From assembly GCF_019160155.1 (NCBI RefSeq), contig NZ_JAFNIH010000019.1:591692-655691 (forward strand): 64,000 nucleotides of DNA, read 5' to 3'. Made by a program: the position numbers and the translations under genes. This stretch comes from Pinisolibacter aquiterrae (GTDB lineage Bacteria > Pseudomonadota > Alphaproteobacteria > Rhizobiales > Ancalomicrobiaceae). Shown here piece after piece: positions 35,375 through 43,761 of this stretch; position 1 is the stretch's first letter, and every line of letters starts with the position of its first letter. A model generated the notes under the pieces. It was given only the letters and a program-made list of their open reading frames with translations. It ran no database searches and was not told the DNA's origin.

Positions 35375-36523
35375 ATGCGAGGTGTGTTCAAGACGTTGGT
35401 CGGCGGCATCGTGCTCGCCGCAGGGATTGCCCAGGCGGCACTGGCCGTCGAGCCGATCAAGGTCGGTTCCGTTCTTTCCGTCACCGGCGCCGCCGCCTAT
35501 CTCGGCGACCCGGAACTGAAGACGTTGCAGATGTACGTGAAGAAGCTCAACGCCGAAGGCGGCCTGCTCGGCCGTCCGCTCGAGCTCGTCCATTACGACG
35601 ACGGCAGCGACGCCAACAAGGCCAATGCCTTCGCCAAGCGTCTCGTCGACGACGACAAGGTCGACTTCATCGTCGGCGGCACCACCACCGGCTCGACCAT
35701 GTCGATGGTTCCGATCGTCGAGAAGGCCGGCGTTCCCTTCATGTCGCTGGCCGGCGCGGTCGTGGTCGTCGAGCCGGTGAAGAAGTGGGTGTTCAAGGCC
35801 TCCACCACCGATCGCATCGCCGCCGAGCGCGTCCTCTACGACATGAAGCAGCGCGGCATCACCAAGATCGCGCTCCTCTCCGACACCTCCGGCTTCGGCC
35901 AGTCCGGCCGCACCCAGACCCTCTCGGTCCTCGCCAAATACGGCGTCTCCCTGGTCGCCGACGAGACCTTCGGCACCAAGGACACCGACGCCACGCCGCA
36001 GCTGACCAAGATCCGCAACGCCCCCGGCATCCAGGCGATCTTCGTCTTCGGCTTCGGCCAGGGTCCGGCCCTCGTCACCAAGAACATCCGCCAGCTCGGC
36101 ATCGATCTGCCCGTCTATCACGCCCACGGCGTCGGCTCCGACGAGTTCATCCGCATCGCCGGCCCGGCCGCCGAGGGCGTCAAGGCGCTCGCCCCCGCCC
36201 TGATGATCGCCGACCATCTCGCCGACGGCGATCCGCAGAAGCCGGTCGTGAGCGCCTATGTGAAGACCTACACCGACACCTGGAAGGAAGGCGTGTCGAT
36301 GTTCGGCGGTCAGGCCCACGACAACTTCTTCATCGTCGTCGACGCCATCCGCCGCGCCGGCACCACCGACAAGGCCAAGGTCCGCGAGGAGATCGAGAAG
36401 ACCTCGAAGTGGATCGGCACCGGCGGCGAGGTGAACATGTCGGCGACCGACCACATGGGGTTCGATCTCTGGGGCCTGCGCCTGCTCGAGGTGAAGAACG
36501 GCGTCTGGGTCGAGGCGAAGTGA
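35375..36523 (+). CDS. LIV-type ABC transporter substrate-binding protein
   Basis: 382 residues with a signal peptide ending near ALAV (residue ~25). The mature start EPIKVGSVLSVTGAAAYLGDPELKT is the Peripla_BP_6 fold, related to aromatic- or amino-acid-binding LIV proteins. It is the first gene of the second importer operon. The neighbouring monooxygenase and homogentisate genes make an aromatic acid a reasonable ligand, but this is inferred from context only. Confidence 0.9.
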   Translation: MRGVFKTLVGGIVLAAGIAQAALAVEPIKVGSVLSVTGAAAYLGDPELKTLQMYVKKLNAEGGLLGRPLELVHYDDGSDANKANAFAKRLVDDDKVDFIVGGTTTGSTMSMVPIVEKAGVPFMSLAGAVVVVEPVKKWVFKASTTDRIAAERVLYDMKQRGITKIALLSDTSGFGQSGRTQTLSVLAKYGVSLVADETFGTKDTDATPQLTKIRNAPGIQAIFVFGFGQGPALVTKNIRQLGIDLPVYHAHGVGSDEFIRIAGPAAEGVKALAPALMIADHLADGDPQKPVVSAYVKTYTDTWKEGVSMFGGQAHDNFFIVVDAIRRAGTTDKAKVREEIEKTSKWIGTGGEVNMSATDHMGFDLWGLRLLEVKNGVWVEAK

Positions 36524-36653
36524 CCGGCCGGGGTCGGAGGCCGCCGCCTCCGACCCCGGGCGACGCCCGCGCGTGCGGCCCCGCCGAGCGCGACGGACCG
36601 GAGGCCGGCGCGACGCGTCGTCCGATCCCCGAAAACCGCGAGGAGGCCGAACG

Positions 36654-37529
36654 GTGCTCGCACAGCTCTTGCAATTCTCCTTCTCGGGCCTGACGGTCGG
36701 AGCGACCTACGCCCTCGCCGCCCTCGGCTTCACGCTGATCTACAACGCCAGTCACGTGATCAACTTCGCCCAGGGCGAGTTCATCATGATCGGCGGCATG
36801 CTCGCCGTCTTCCTGGTCGGTCTCGGCGTGCCCCTGCCCTTCGCGATCGTGCTGGCGGTCGCCGTCGCAGCGCTCGTCGGCGTGCTCATGGAAAAACTGG
36901 CGATCGAGCCGGTCGGCCGCGGCGACACGCTCGCCCTGGTGATCGTCACCATCGGCGTATCGCTCGTCCTGCGCGGCGCCGTCCAGGTCTGGCTCGGCAA
37001 GGGATCCCATGCCCTGCCGTCCTTCTCCGGCGACGCGCCCATCCTGATCGGTGGCGCCGCGCTGATGCCGCAGAGCCTGTGGGTGCTCGCCACCTCGGCC
37101 GCGGTGGTGGTGGCGCTCGCCTGGTTCTTCGAACGCACCCTCGCCGGCAAGGCGATGCTCGCCACCGCGATCAACCGCACCGCCGCCGAACTCGTCGGCA
37201 TCGACACCGACCGGGTGCTGCGCGTCAGCTTCGCCCTTTCCGCCGCCCTCGGCGCCCTCGGCGGCATCCTGATCACGCCGATCACCCTCACCTCCTTCGA
37301 CGTCGGCATCATGCTCGGGCTCAAGGGTTTCGCCGCCGCGGTCGTCGGCGGGCTCGGCAGCGGCCTCGGCGCGATCGTCGGCGGCCTGCTGGTCGGGCTG
37401 ATCGAGGCCTTCTGCGCCGGCTGGCTGTCGTCCTCCTACAAGGACGCGGTGCCCTTCGTGCTCATCCTCTTCATCCTGTTCTTCCTGCCGAGCGGTCTGT
37501 TCGGACCGAAGACGACCGAGCGGGTGTGA
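36654..37529 (+). CDS. LivH-type branched-chain ABC permease
   Basis: 291 residues with about eight helices. Motifs are LGFTLIYNASHVINFAQGEFIMIGG near the N terminus and AAVVGGLGSGLGAIVGGLLVG near 235. The start is a GTG with GAGGAGG 7 bp upstream. It forms the membrane channel with the LivM-type protein encoded 4 bp downstream. Confidence 0.92.
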   Translation: MLAQLLQFSFSGLTVGATYALAALGFTLIYNASHVINFAQGEFIMIGGMLAVFLVGLGVPLPFAIVLAVAVAALVGVLMEKLAIEPVGRGDTLALVIVTIGVSLVLRGAVQVWLGKGSHALPSFSGDAPILIGGAALMPQSLWVLATSAAVVVALAWFFERTLAGKAMLATAINRTAAELVGIDTDRVLRVSFALSAALGALGGILITPITLTSFDVGIMLGLKGFAAAVVGGLGSGLGAIVGGLLVGLIEAFCAGWLSSSYKDAVPFVLILFILFFLPSGLFGPKTTERV

Positions 37530-37533
37530 GACC

Positions 37534-38475
37534 ATGACCAACCGGATCACCTCCCTCGTCGGTCTGGCGATCGTCACCGCGGTCGTCGCGATCATCCCCT
37601 TCGTCGCGCCGAACAGCTTCTATCTCGATCTGGCGATCCGCACCGGCATCAACGCCGTCGTGGTGCTCGGCCTCAACCTGCTGATCGGCTTCGCCGGCCA
37701 GATCAGCCTCGGCCATGCCGGCTTCATCGGTCTCGGCGCCTTCGCCTCGGCGGTCCTGCCGACCCATTTCGGTTGGCATCCGCTGGCCGCGATGGCGGCC
37801 GGCTCGCTCGCCGCCGGCGCGCTCGCCGCCGTCGTCGCCCGCCCGATCTTCCGCCTGCGCGGTCACTATCTCGCCATGGCGACGCTCGGCCTCGGCATCA
37901 TCGTCAACATCGTCCTGCGCAACGAGGCGCAGTGGACCGGCGGCCCCGACGGCATGCCGGTGCCGGCGATGACGCTGTTCGGCATCGACGTCGTCTCCGA
38001 CCGGCAATGGTACTGGATCGTCGGCGCCCTGCTCCTCGTCAGCATCTGGGCCTCGCTCAACCTGATCGATTCCCCCTTCGGGCGGGCGATGCGGGCGCTG
38101 CACGGCTCGGAGGTGGCGGCCCGCGTCGTCGGCGTCGACGTCACCCGCTACAAGGTCGCGGTCTTCGTGATGTCGGCCATGTTCGCCGGACTGATGGGCT
38201 CAGTCACCGCCCATTACGTCGGCTTCGTCTCGCCGGCGCTCGCCGATTTCGGCCATTCCGTCGAGCTGCTCACCATGGTCGTCGTCGGCGGCATGGCGTC
38301 GGTGTTCGGCTCGGTGGTCGGCGCGGTGCTGCTCACCGCCCTGCCGCAGCTGCTCGCCACGCTCGAGGGCTGGGAGACGGTCGCCTACGGCGCCGTTCTC
38401 GTCCTCTGCATGATCTTCCTGCCCAAGGGTCTGGTGCCGACGCTCGCCGCCCGTTTCGAGAGGAGGCGTCGATGA
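37534..38475 (+). CDS. LivM-type branched-chain ABC permease
   Basis: 313 residues, roughly ten helices. LNLLIGFAGQISLGHAGFIGLGAFASA and MVVVGGMASVFGSVVGA are LivM signatures. Its stop overlaps the LivG-type start by 4 bp, as is usual for coupled transporter subunits. Confidence 0.92.
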   Translation: MTNRITSLVGLAIVTAVVAIIPFVAPNSFYLDLAIRTGINAVVVLGLNLLIGFAGQISLGHAGFIGLGAFASAVLPTHFGWHPLAAMAAGSLAAGALAAVVARPIFRLRGHYLAMATLGLGIIVNIVLRNEAQWTGGPDGMPVPAMTLFGIDVVSDRQWYWIVGALLLVSIWASLNLIDSPFGRAMRALHGSEVAARVVGVDVTRYKVAVFVMSAMFAGLMGSVTAHYVGFVSPALADFGHSVELLTMVVVGGMASVFGSVVGAVLLTALPQLLATLEGWETVAYGAVLVLCMIFLPKGLVPTLAARFERRRR

Positions 38476-39233
38476 GCCTGCTCGAAGTCGTCTCGCTCTC
38501 CAAGGAATTCGGTGGTCTGAAGGCGGTGCAGGACGTCGGCTTCGCGGTCGAGGCGGGCGTCGTTCATTCGGTGATCGGCCCCAACGGCGCCGGCAAGACG
38601 ACGCTCTTCAACCTGATCACCGGCGTCTACACGCCGACGCAGGGCGAGATCCGTCTCGACGGCGTCGACGTCGCCGGCCGCCGCCCCGATCAACTCGCCG
38701 CCCTCGGCGTCGCCCGCACCTTCCAGAACCTGCAGATCTGCATGAACATGGACGCCTGCGAGAACGTCATGGTCGGCGCCCATCTGCGCCTCGATCGCAA
38801 CGTGATCCGCGCCGCCCTGCGCTGGCCCGGCCTCGTCCGGCGCGATCGCGAGCTGCGCGAGGAGGCGGAGGCGCTGATGGCCTTCGTCGGCCTCGGCGAC
38901 CACGTCCACGCCCGCGCCGACGGCCTCTCCTACGGCATCCTGAAACGCCTGGAGATCGCTCGCGCGCTCGCCGCCCGCCCCCGCATCCTCTTCCTCGACG
39001 AGCCGGCCGCCGGCCTCAACCCGCGCGAGACGATCGAGGTCGGCGAGCTCGTCCGCCGCATCGCCGCCGACGGCGTCACCGTCGTTCTCGTCGAGCACGA
39101 CATGAAGATGGTGATGTCGCTCTCCGACCGGATCCTGGTGATGGACTACGGCCGGAAACTGGTGGAGGGGACGCCCGACGAGGTGCGTCGCCACCCCGAC
39201 GTCGTCGCCGCCTATCTCGGCAAACACGCGTGA
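38472..39233 (+). CDS. LivG-type ABC ATPase
   Basis: 253 residues. Walker A GPNGAGKTT, VARTFQNLQICMNMDACENV, a degenerate signature LSYGILKR, Walker B ILFLDEP and H-loop VLVEHDM are present. It is a normal-length LivG protein without extra domains. It ends 12 bp before the hemerythrin-LivF fusion gene, its only possible ATPase partner in the operon. Confidence 0.92.
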   Translation: MSLLEVVSLSKEFGGLKAVQDVGFAVEAGVVHSVIGPNGAGKTTLFNLITGVYTPTQGEIRLDGVDVAGRRPDQLAALGVARTFQNLQICMNMDACENVMVGAHLRLDRNVIRAALRWPGLVRRDRELREEAEALMAFVGLGDHVHARADGLSYGILKRLEIARALAARPRILFLDEPAAGLNPRETIEVGELVRRIAADGVTVVLVEHDMKMVMSLSDRILVMDYGRKLVEGTPDEVRRHPDVVAAYLGKHA

Positions 39234-39244
39234 GGAGCGGCCCC

Positions 39245-40555
39245 ATGGAAGCGCTGACCATCATCTGCCGCGAACATGCCGATCTGTGGCGCCTGACCCG
39301 CGCGGTCGACGCCGTCGCCACGGAACTGCGGCAGGGCAACACCGTCGACGCCGCCTTCTTCGAGGCCTTCTTCGATTATCTCGAGGGCTTCGTCGATCGC
39401 TACCATCACCCCAAGGAGGACGACCTCCTCTTCCCACGCCTGCGCGAGAGGGATCCCGAGGCCGCCCCCCTCCTCGACCGGCTCGGCGCCGATCACCGCG
39501 TCGGGGCGGAGCGGCTCGCCGGCCTGCGCGCCGCCCTCACCGCCGTGCTGCGCGACGAGGCCGGCGCCGAAGCCGACCTCGCCGACCGGCTCGCCGCCTA
39601 TGCGAAGGCGCAGATCGATCACATCCGTCTCGAGGAGACCGAGATCCTGCCGCGCGCGCGCCGGGCTCTGACGGCGGCCGATTGGGAGGCCGTCGACGCC
39701 GCCTTCCGCGACAACGACGATCCGCTCTTCGGTCCCCATCCCCGTATCGCCTTCCGTGCCCTCGTCCACCGCATGGCCGCGCTGGCCCCGGAGACGGTCG
39801 GCCTCGGCGGCCATGCGAGCGGCGTCCTCGCCACCGACACGACGCCCGAACCGCTCCTGCGCGTCACCGGCCTCGAGACCGCCTATGGTCGCATCAAGGC
39901 GCTGGAGCGGATCGACCTCGAGGTCCGTGCCGGCGAGATCGTCGCCCTCGTCGGCGCCAACGGTGCCGGCAAGACGACGATCCTGCGCACCCTCTCCGGC
40001 GTGCAGCCGGCGACCGCCGGCCGCATCGTCTTCGACGGCGAGGACATCACCGCCCTCAAGGCCGGCCATCGCGTTCGCCGCGGCATCTGTCAGAGCCCGG
40101 AAGGCCGCCAGGTGTTCGGGCCGCTCTCGATCGAGGACAACCTGCGGCTCGGCGCCTACACCGCCCCGGCCGAACGACGCGACGCCGATCTCGATCGGAT
40201 CTGGGCCATGTTCCCGATCCTCCACGAGAAGCGCAGGCTGCCGGCCGGCACCCTCTCCGGCGGTCAGCAACAGATGCTGGCGATCGGCCGCGCCCTGATG
40301 GGACGACCGAAGCTGCTTCTCCTCGACGAACCGTCGATGGGTCTGGCGCCGCTCCTCGTCGAGGAGGTCTTCGCGCTCGTCGAGAGCCTGAAGGCGGCCG
40401 GCATCACCATCCTGGTCGTCGAGCAGAACGCCGCCGCCGCCCTCGCCATCGCCGATCGCGGCTACGTGCTCGAGACCGGCCGGGTGACGCTGACCGGAAC
40501 CGGCGCCGATCTCCTGGCGAGCGACGAGGTGCGAGCGGCCTATCTCGGCATGTGA
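39245..40555 (+). CDS. hemerythrin domain fused to LivF-type ABC ATPase
   Basis: 436 residues from ATG 39245 (AGGAG seven bases upstream). Residues 1-145 are a four-helix hemerythrin/HHE domain with a complete di-iron ligand set: H11, H54 (HHPKE), E58, H84, H126 and E130. A linker of ~55 residues leads to a full LivF ATPase (~204-436): Walker A GANGAGKTT at 237-245, CQSPEGRQVFGPLSIEDN, signature LSGGQQQM, Walker B LLLLDEP and LVVEQNA. The frame is continuous. LivF proteins are normally ~235 residues and single-domain, and no free LivF is in the operon. Oxygen, NO or redox control of import is an inference. Confidence 0.88.
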   Translation: MEALTIICREHADLWRLTRAVDAVATELRQGNTVDAAFFEAFFDYLEGFVDRYHHPKEDDLLFPRLRERDPEAAPLLDRLGADHRVGAERLAGLRAALTAVLRDEAGAEADLADRLAAYAKAQIDHIRLEETEILPRARRALTAADWEAVDAAFRDNDDPLFGPHPRIAFRALVHRMAALAPETVGLGGHASGVLATDTTPEPLLRVTGLETAYGRIKALERIDLEVRAGEIVALVGANGAGKTTILRTLSGVQPATAGRIVFDGEDITALKAGHRVRRGICQSPEGRQVFGPLSIEDNLRLGAYTAPAERRDADLDRIWAMFPILHEKRRLPAGTLSGGQQQMLAIGRALMGRPKLLLLDEPSMGLAPLLVEEVFALVESLKAAGITILVVEQNAAAALAIADRGYVLETGRVTLTGTGADLLASDEVRAAYLGM

Positions 40556-40683
40556 CGCGCGCGCCCCCGACCGGCGCCCGCGACGGGCAGCGGACCGGAG
40601 AGACGCGCCGGAGGCGCTCCTCTCGCGCGCCCGAGCGAGCGCCACATCTCATTGTAAGAAAAGAAGAAAATAGAATCGGGACG

Positions 40684-40697
40684 GTATCGTCCGATAC
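40684..40697 (+). promoter_or_regulatory. Crp/Fnr-shaped perfect dyad GTATC-N4-GATAC
   Basis: A perfect 5-4-5 inverted repeat, 62 bp upstream of the flavin reductase start. GATACAGA and a downstream TAGCGTCGA (23 bp on) mirror the site at 35179, so both promoters probably share a regulator. The stretch just before it (AAGAAAATAGAATC) is unusually AT-rich. Confidence 0.55.
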
Positions 40698-40758
40698 AGA
40701 CCCGCGGCCCTCGATCCGGCTAGCGTCGAGACCGATGGAACGAAACGGAGATCCCTTC

Positions 40759-41241
40759 ATGTCCGATCCGACACGGCGCTTTCGCACCCTGATGGGGCGC
40801 TTCGTCACCGGGATCACGGTCGTCGCCGTGGCGACGCCGGACGGCGTCGCGGCGATGACCGCCAACGCGGTGACCGCCGTCAGCCTCGATCCCTTGATGC
40901 TGCTCGTCTGCGTCCGCCGTGAGAGCCGCCTGTTGCCGCTGATCGAGGCGGCCGGGCACTTCTCGGTGAACGTACTGGCCGCCGGTCAGGACGACGTCTC
41001 CCGCCATTACGGCGGCGGCGCCGGCACGGCCTCGCCCGCCCGTTGGGCGTCCGGCGCCGCCGACGCGCCGGTGCTCGAGGGCGCCAACGCCGCCTTCGTC
41101 TGCCGTCTCGCCTTCACCCAGACCGCCGGCGACCACGAGGTCGTCTACGGCGAGGTCGTCGACATGGTCGCCGCCGATCCGCCCGCGCCCGCCCTCGTCT
41201 ACGCCGCCGGCCGTTACGCCGACGTCGCCCTCACCGCGTGA
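40759..41241 (+). CDS. flavin reductase component (HpaC/HsaB-like)
   Basis: 160 residues. The flavin-reductase-like FMN-binding split barrel shows RFVTGITVVAVATPDG, MTANAVTAVSLDPLMLLVCVRRES and FSVNVLAAGQ. It uses NAD(P)H to supply free reduced flavin to a partner monooxygenase. The gene next door encodes a monooxygenase of the matching type, so the two form a two-component system. GGAG precedes the ATG by 8 bp. It is the first gene of its own transcription unit, behind the dyad at 40684. Confidence 0.88.
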   Translation: MSDPTRRFRTLMGRFVTGITVVAVATPDGVAAMTANAVTAVSLDPLMLLVCVRRESRLLPLIEAAGHFSVNVLAAGQDDVSRHYGGGAGTASPARWASGAADAPVLEGANAAFVCRLAFTQTAGDHEVVYGEVVDMVAADPPAPALVYAAGRYADVALTA

Positions 41242-41303
41242 CCACCCCCGTCCCCCTCCTCTTCCCCTTCGCCGACCGCAGAGATGTCCACGAGAGGTTC
41301 CCG

Positions 41304-42506
41304 ATGACCTTCGCCGCTCCCCGTCCCGCCCCCTCGCCCGAGGCCCTCGTCGATGCCGCCCGCGCCATGATCCCGATGCTGCGCGAGGCCGGCCCCGGCC
41401 ACGACGCCGACAAGCGCATCTCCGATGCGGTCGCGCGCCGCCTCCGCGAGGAGGGCTTCTTCCGCATCTGTCAGCCGATCGAATGCGGCGGCTGGGGCAT
41501 GCGTCCCTCGGTCCTGTGGCGGGTGTCGCGCGAGATCGCCCGTGGCGACAGCGCCACCGCCTGGATCCTCTCCCTCGCCGGACTGCATCCCTGGATGGCC
41601 GGGATGTTCCCGGTCGCCGCCCAGGACGAGGTCTTCCCGAACGGCTCCGACGCGGTCGTCATCGCGCTCACCGGCAACGTCGGCCGTGGCGTCACGACGA
41701 CTCTCGAGGACGGTCACTACGTGCTGACCGGCAAGTGGACCTACGCCTCCGGCGTCGACGTCTGCGATTGGGCCGCCGTCCTCGTCGAGGCGCCGACCGA
41801 GACGGGAACGAAGGAGATGCGGCTGGTGCTGGTGCCCAAGGCGAGCTTCCGCATCGACGACGCGAGCTGGGAGGTCTTCGGCATGAAGGGCACCGGCAGC
41901 AAGGACGTCTATCTCGACGGCGCCCGCGTGCCGGTCGGCCGCTCGCTCCTGTGGGCCGACGTCCAGCGCTCGACGGTGCCCGGCACCGAGCGCAATCGCG
42001 GGCCGATGTATCGCATCCCCCACACCAGCCTCTTCGTGATGTCGATCGCCGCCGCCATCACCGGCGTCGCCGCCGGCCTCGTCGATCACTACGTGGAGAT
42101 CGTCCGCCGCCGCCTGCCGGCCGGTCTCGGCACGCCGCAGACCGAGGACCGCTTCTCGCTCGCCGAGCTCGGCAAGGCGGCGAGCCGCATCGAGATGGGC
42201 TTCGACCGGCTGATGAGCGACGTCGACGAGATGTGGGACATCGCCGTCTCCGGTCGCGACTTCACGGTGACCGACCGCACCCGCTACCGGGTCGACGGCG
42301 CCACCATCTGCGACACGGTCCTCGACGCCGCCGACGATCTCGTCCGCAACCTCGGCGGCAGCCTGCTGCCGCCCGGCCCGGTGGAGCGCTATTTCCGCGA
42401 CCTCCACGCCATGGCCTCGCACTTCCTGATGCAGGTCGATCCGTCCGCCGAACTGCACGGCCGCGCCCTGCTCGGCCTGCCGCTGCCGGCCAACGCCCGC
42501 ATCTGA
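41304..42506 (+). CDS. group-D flavin-dependent monooxygenase (acyl-CoA-dehydrogenase fold)
   Basis: 400 residues. The acyl-CoA-dehydrogenase fold is seen in RICQPIECGGWGM, ARGDSATAWILSLAGLHPW, GKWTYASGVDVCDWAAV and FGMKGTGSKDVYLDGARVPV. The sequence resembles oxygenase components such as HsaA and p-hydroxyphenylacetate hydroxylase C2 rather than true dehydrogenases. It would hydroxylate a phenolic substrate using FMNH2 or FADH2 from the adjacent reductase. A product feeding homogentisate would fit the neighbouring genes but is inference. Confidence 0.82.
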   Translation: MTFAAPRPAPSPEALVDAARAMIPMLREAGPGHDADKRISDAVARRLREEGFFRICQPIECGGWGMRPSVLWRVSREIARGDSATAWILSLAGLHPWMAGMFPVAAQDEVFPNGSDAVVIALTGNVGRGVTTTLEDGHYVLTGKWTYASGVDVCDWAAVLVEAPTETGTKEMRLVLVPKASFRIDDASWEVFGMKGTGSKDVYLDGARVPVGRSLLWADVQRSTVPGTERNRGPMYRIPHTSLFVMSIAAAITGVAAGLVDHYVEIVRRRLPAGLGTPQTEDRFSLAELGKAASRIEMGFDRLMSDVDEMWDIAVSGRDFTVTDRTRYRVDGATICDTVLDAADDLVRNLGGSLLPPGPVERYFRDLHAMASHFLMQVDPSAELHGRALLGLPLPANARI

Positions 42507-42515
42507 TCCCCGCTT

Positions 42516-42543
42516 CGCCGGAGCGTGGCGACACGCTCCGGCG
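42516..42543 (+). promoter_or_regulatory. perfect 12-bp hairpin with GCGA tetraloop between monooxygenase and ridA
   Basis: CGCCGGAGCGTG and its exact complement flank GCGA, a GNRA-type tetraloop. It lies 10 bp after the monooxygenase stop and 35 bp before the ridA ATG. There is no T tract, so an mRNA-stabilising or partial terminator role, lowering ridA and regulator expression, is more likely than full termination. Confidence 0.5.
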
Positions 42544-42577
42544 CTCACCTCGTCGTTCGTTCCAGAGGAGTACGACC

Positions 42578-42988
42578 ATGTCCGAAATCCAGCGCCTGCG
42601 CCTGCCCGAGGATCATCCCACCTTCGGCGGCAACAAGGTCTTCGATCTCTTCAAGTATTCGCCGGCGGTCAAGGCCGGCGGACTGGTCTTCGTCGCCGGC
42701 CAGGTCGGTCTTCGCCCCGACGGCAGTGTGCCGGAGGATCCGGCCGAGCAGATCCGTTGCGCCTTCGTGCGTCTCGGGGCCATTCTCGAGGCGGAAGGAC
42801 TCGGTTTCGAGGATCTGGTCGAGCTGGTATCCTATCACGTCCGCATCGACGACCAGCTTTCGATCTTCCGCGAGGTCAAGGACGAGTTCGTCACGCGCGA
42901 CTTCCCCACCTGGACCATTCTCGGCGTCGCTTCGCTGGCTCGGCCCAATCTGATCATCGAGATCAAGGCCGTCGCCGCGGCGAAGTGA
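42578..42988 (+). CDS. RidA/YjgF-family protein
   Basis: 136 residues. The family core is VFVAGQVGLRPDGSVPEDPAEQIRCAF, with conserved Arg near 118 in the C-terminal ARPNLIIEIKAVA. RidA proteins hydrolyse reactive enamines or imines, or act on pathway intermediates. The gene lies between the monooxygenase and the Crp/Fnr gene with an AGAGGAG ribosome-binding site. A role in clearing a reactive intermediate of this catabolic route is plausible. Confidence 0.88.
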   Translation: MSEIQRLRLPEDHPTFGGNKVFDLFKYSPAVKAGGLVFVAGQVGLRPDGSVPEDPAEQIRCAFVRLGAILEAEGLGFEDLVELVSYHVRIDDQLSIFREVKDEFVTRDFPTWTILGVASLARPNLIIEIKAVAAAK

Positions 42989-43057
42989 CCTTCGATCGCC
43001 CCACACCCCTCTCTCCGAGGGGTGCCCCGGCGAGGTTCCCCGACGAACGAGGGCCCC

Positions 43058-43729
43058 ATGTCGACGAAGTCGCGTTCCACCGAAACCTGGCATCTCGCCG
43101 CCGCCGACGCGGGGCCGCTCATTCGCGCGGTCCCGCTCGGCAAGAAGCTCGCCTGGGAGAAGGGCGAATTCCTCTATCGGCAGGGCGACGTCGACACCCG
43201 CTTCCACTTCGTGCTGCGCGGCCACGTGCAGATCTTCGCCTCGCGCGAGGACGGCTCGGAATTCGTGCTGGAAGTGATGGGGCGCTGGGCGATCTGTGGC
43301 GAGGGCGCCGCCTTCGACGGCAAGCCCCGGTTCACCTCCGCCGTCGCCCTCGACGCGGTCGAGACCGTGGCCTTCGACACCCGCGCCATGGAAGACGCCT
43401 TTCGCGAGATGCCCGAACTGGCGATGGCGCTGCTGCGCATCACCTCGATGAAGCAGCGCGTGCTCGGCATCCGCGCCCAGTATCTCGCCTCCTCGGGGCC
43501 GGAGACGCGGGTCGCCGAACTTCTCCACCGCCTCGCCGAACTCTACGGCACGCCCGAAAAGGGCGCGACGGTCATCGGCATCTCCCTCACCCACGAGCAG
43601 ATCGCCGCCATGACCGGCACCTCGCGCGTCACCATCACCCGCGTTCTGAAACGCCTGGGCGAGATCGGCGCGATCGAGATCAAGGGCAAGCTCCTGCGCA
43701 TCCTCGATCCGAGCAAGCTGCGCCTGTGA
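43058..43729 (+). CDS. Crp/Fnr-family transcriptional regulator
   Basis: 223 residues from ATG 43058. A cyclic-nucleotide-binding-type beta barrel (~25-135), a dimer helix and a C-terminal helix-turn-helix (LTHEQIAAMTGTSRVTITRVLKRL) are visible. The Fnr iron-sulfur cysteines are absent; only one Cys (WAICGEG) is present. In the recognition helix SRVTITR, Val replaces the Glu that Crp and Fnr use, so its site should differ from TTGAT or TGTGA. The GTATM-N4-GATAC dyads upstream fit. The effector is unknown. Confidence 0.87.
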   Translation: MSTKSRSTETWHLAAADAGPLIRAVPLGKKLAWEKGEFLYRQGDVDTRFHFVLRGHVQIFASREDGSEFVLEVMGRWAICGEGAAFDGKPRFTSAVALDAVETVAFDTRAMEDAFREMPELAMALLRITSMKQRVLGIRAQYLASSGPETRVAELLHRLAELYGTPEKGATVIGISLTHEQIAAMTGTSRVTITRVLKRLGEIGAIEIKGKLLRILDPSKLRL

Positions 43730-43761
43730 GGCCGTCCGGCCTCCGCCGGACCGGGCCTCAC
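43726..43761. terminator. bidirectional hairpin spanning both stop codons
   Basis: GTGAGGCCGTCCGG (43726-43739) pairs with the sequence at 43746-43761 through a 14-bp stem with a 2-nt bulge. The stem includes the TGA of the Crp/Fnr gene and of maiA on the opposite strand. It is a compact convergent terminator without a long T run. Confidence 0.6.
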
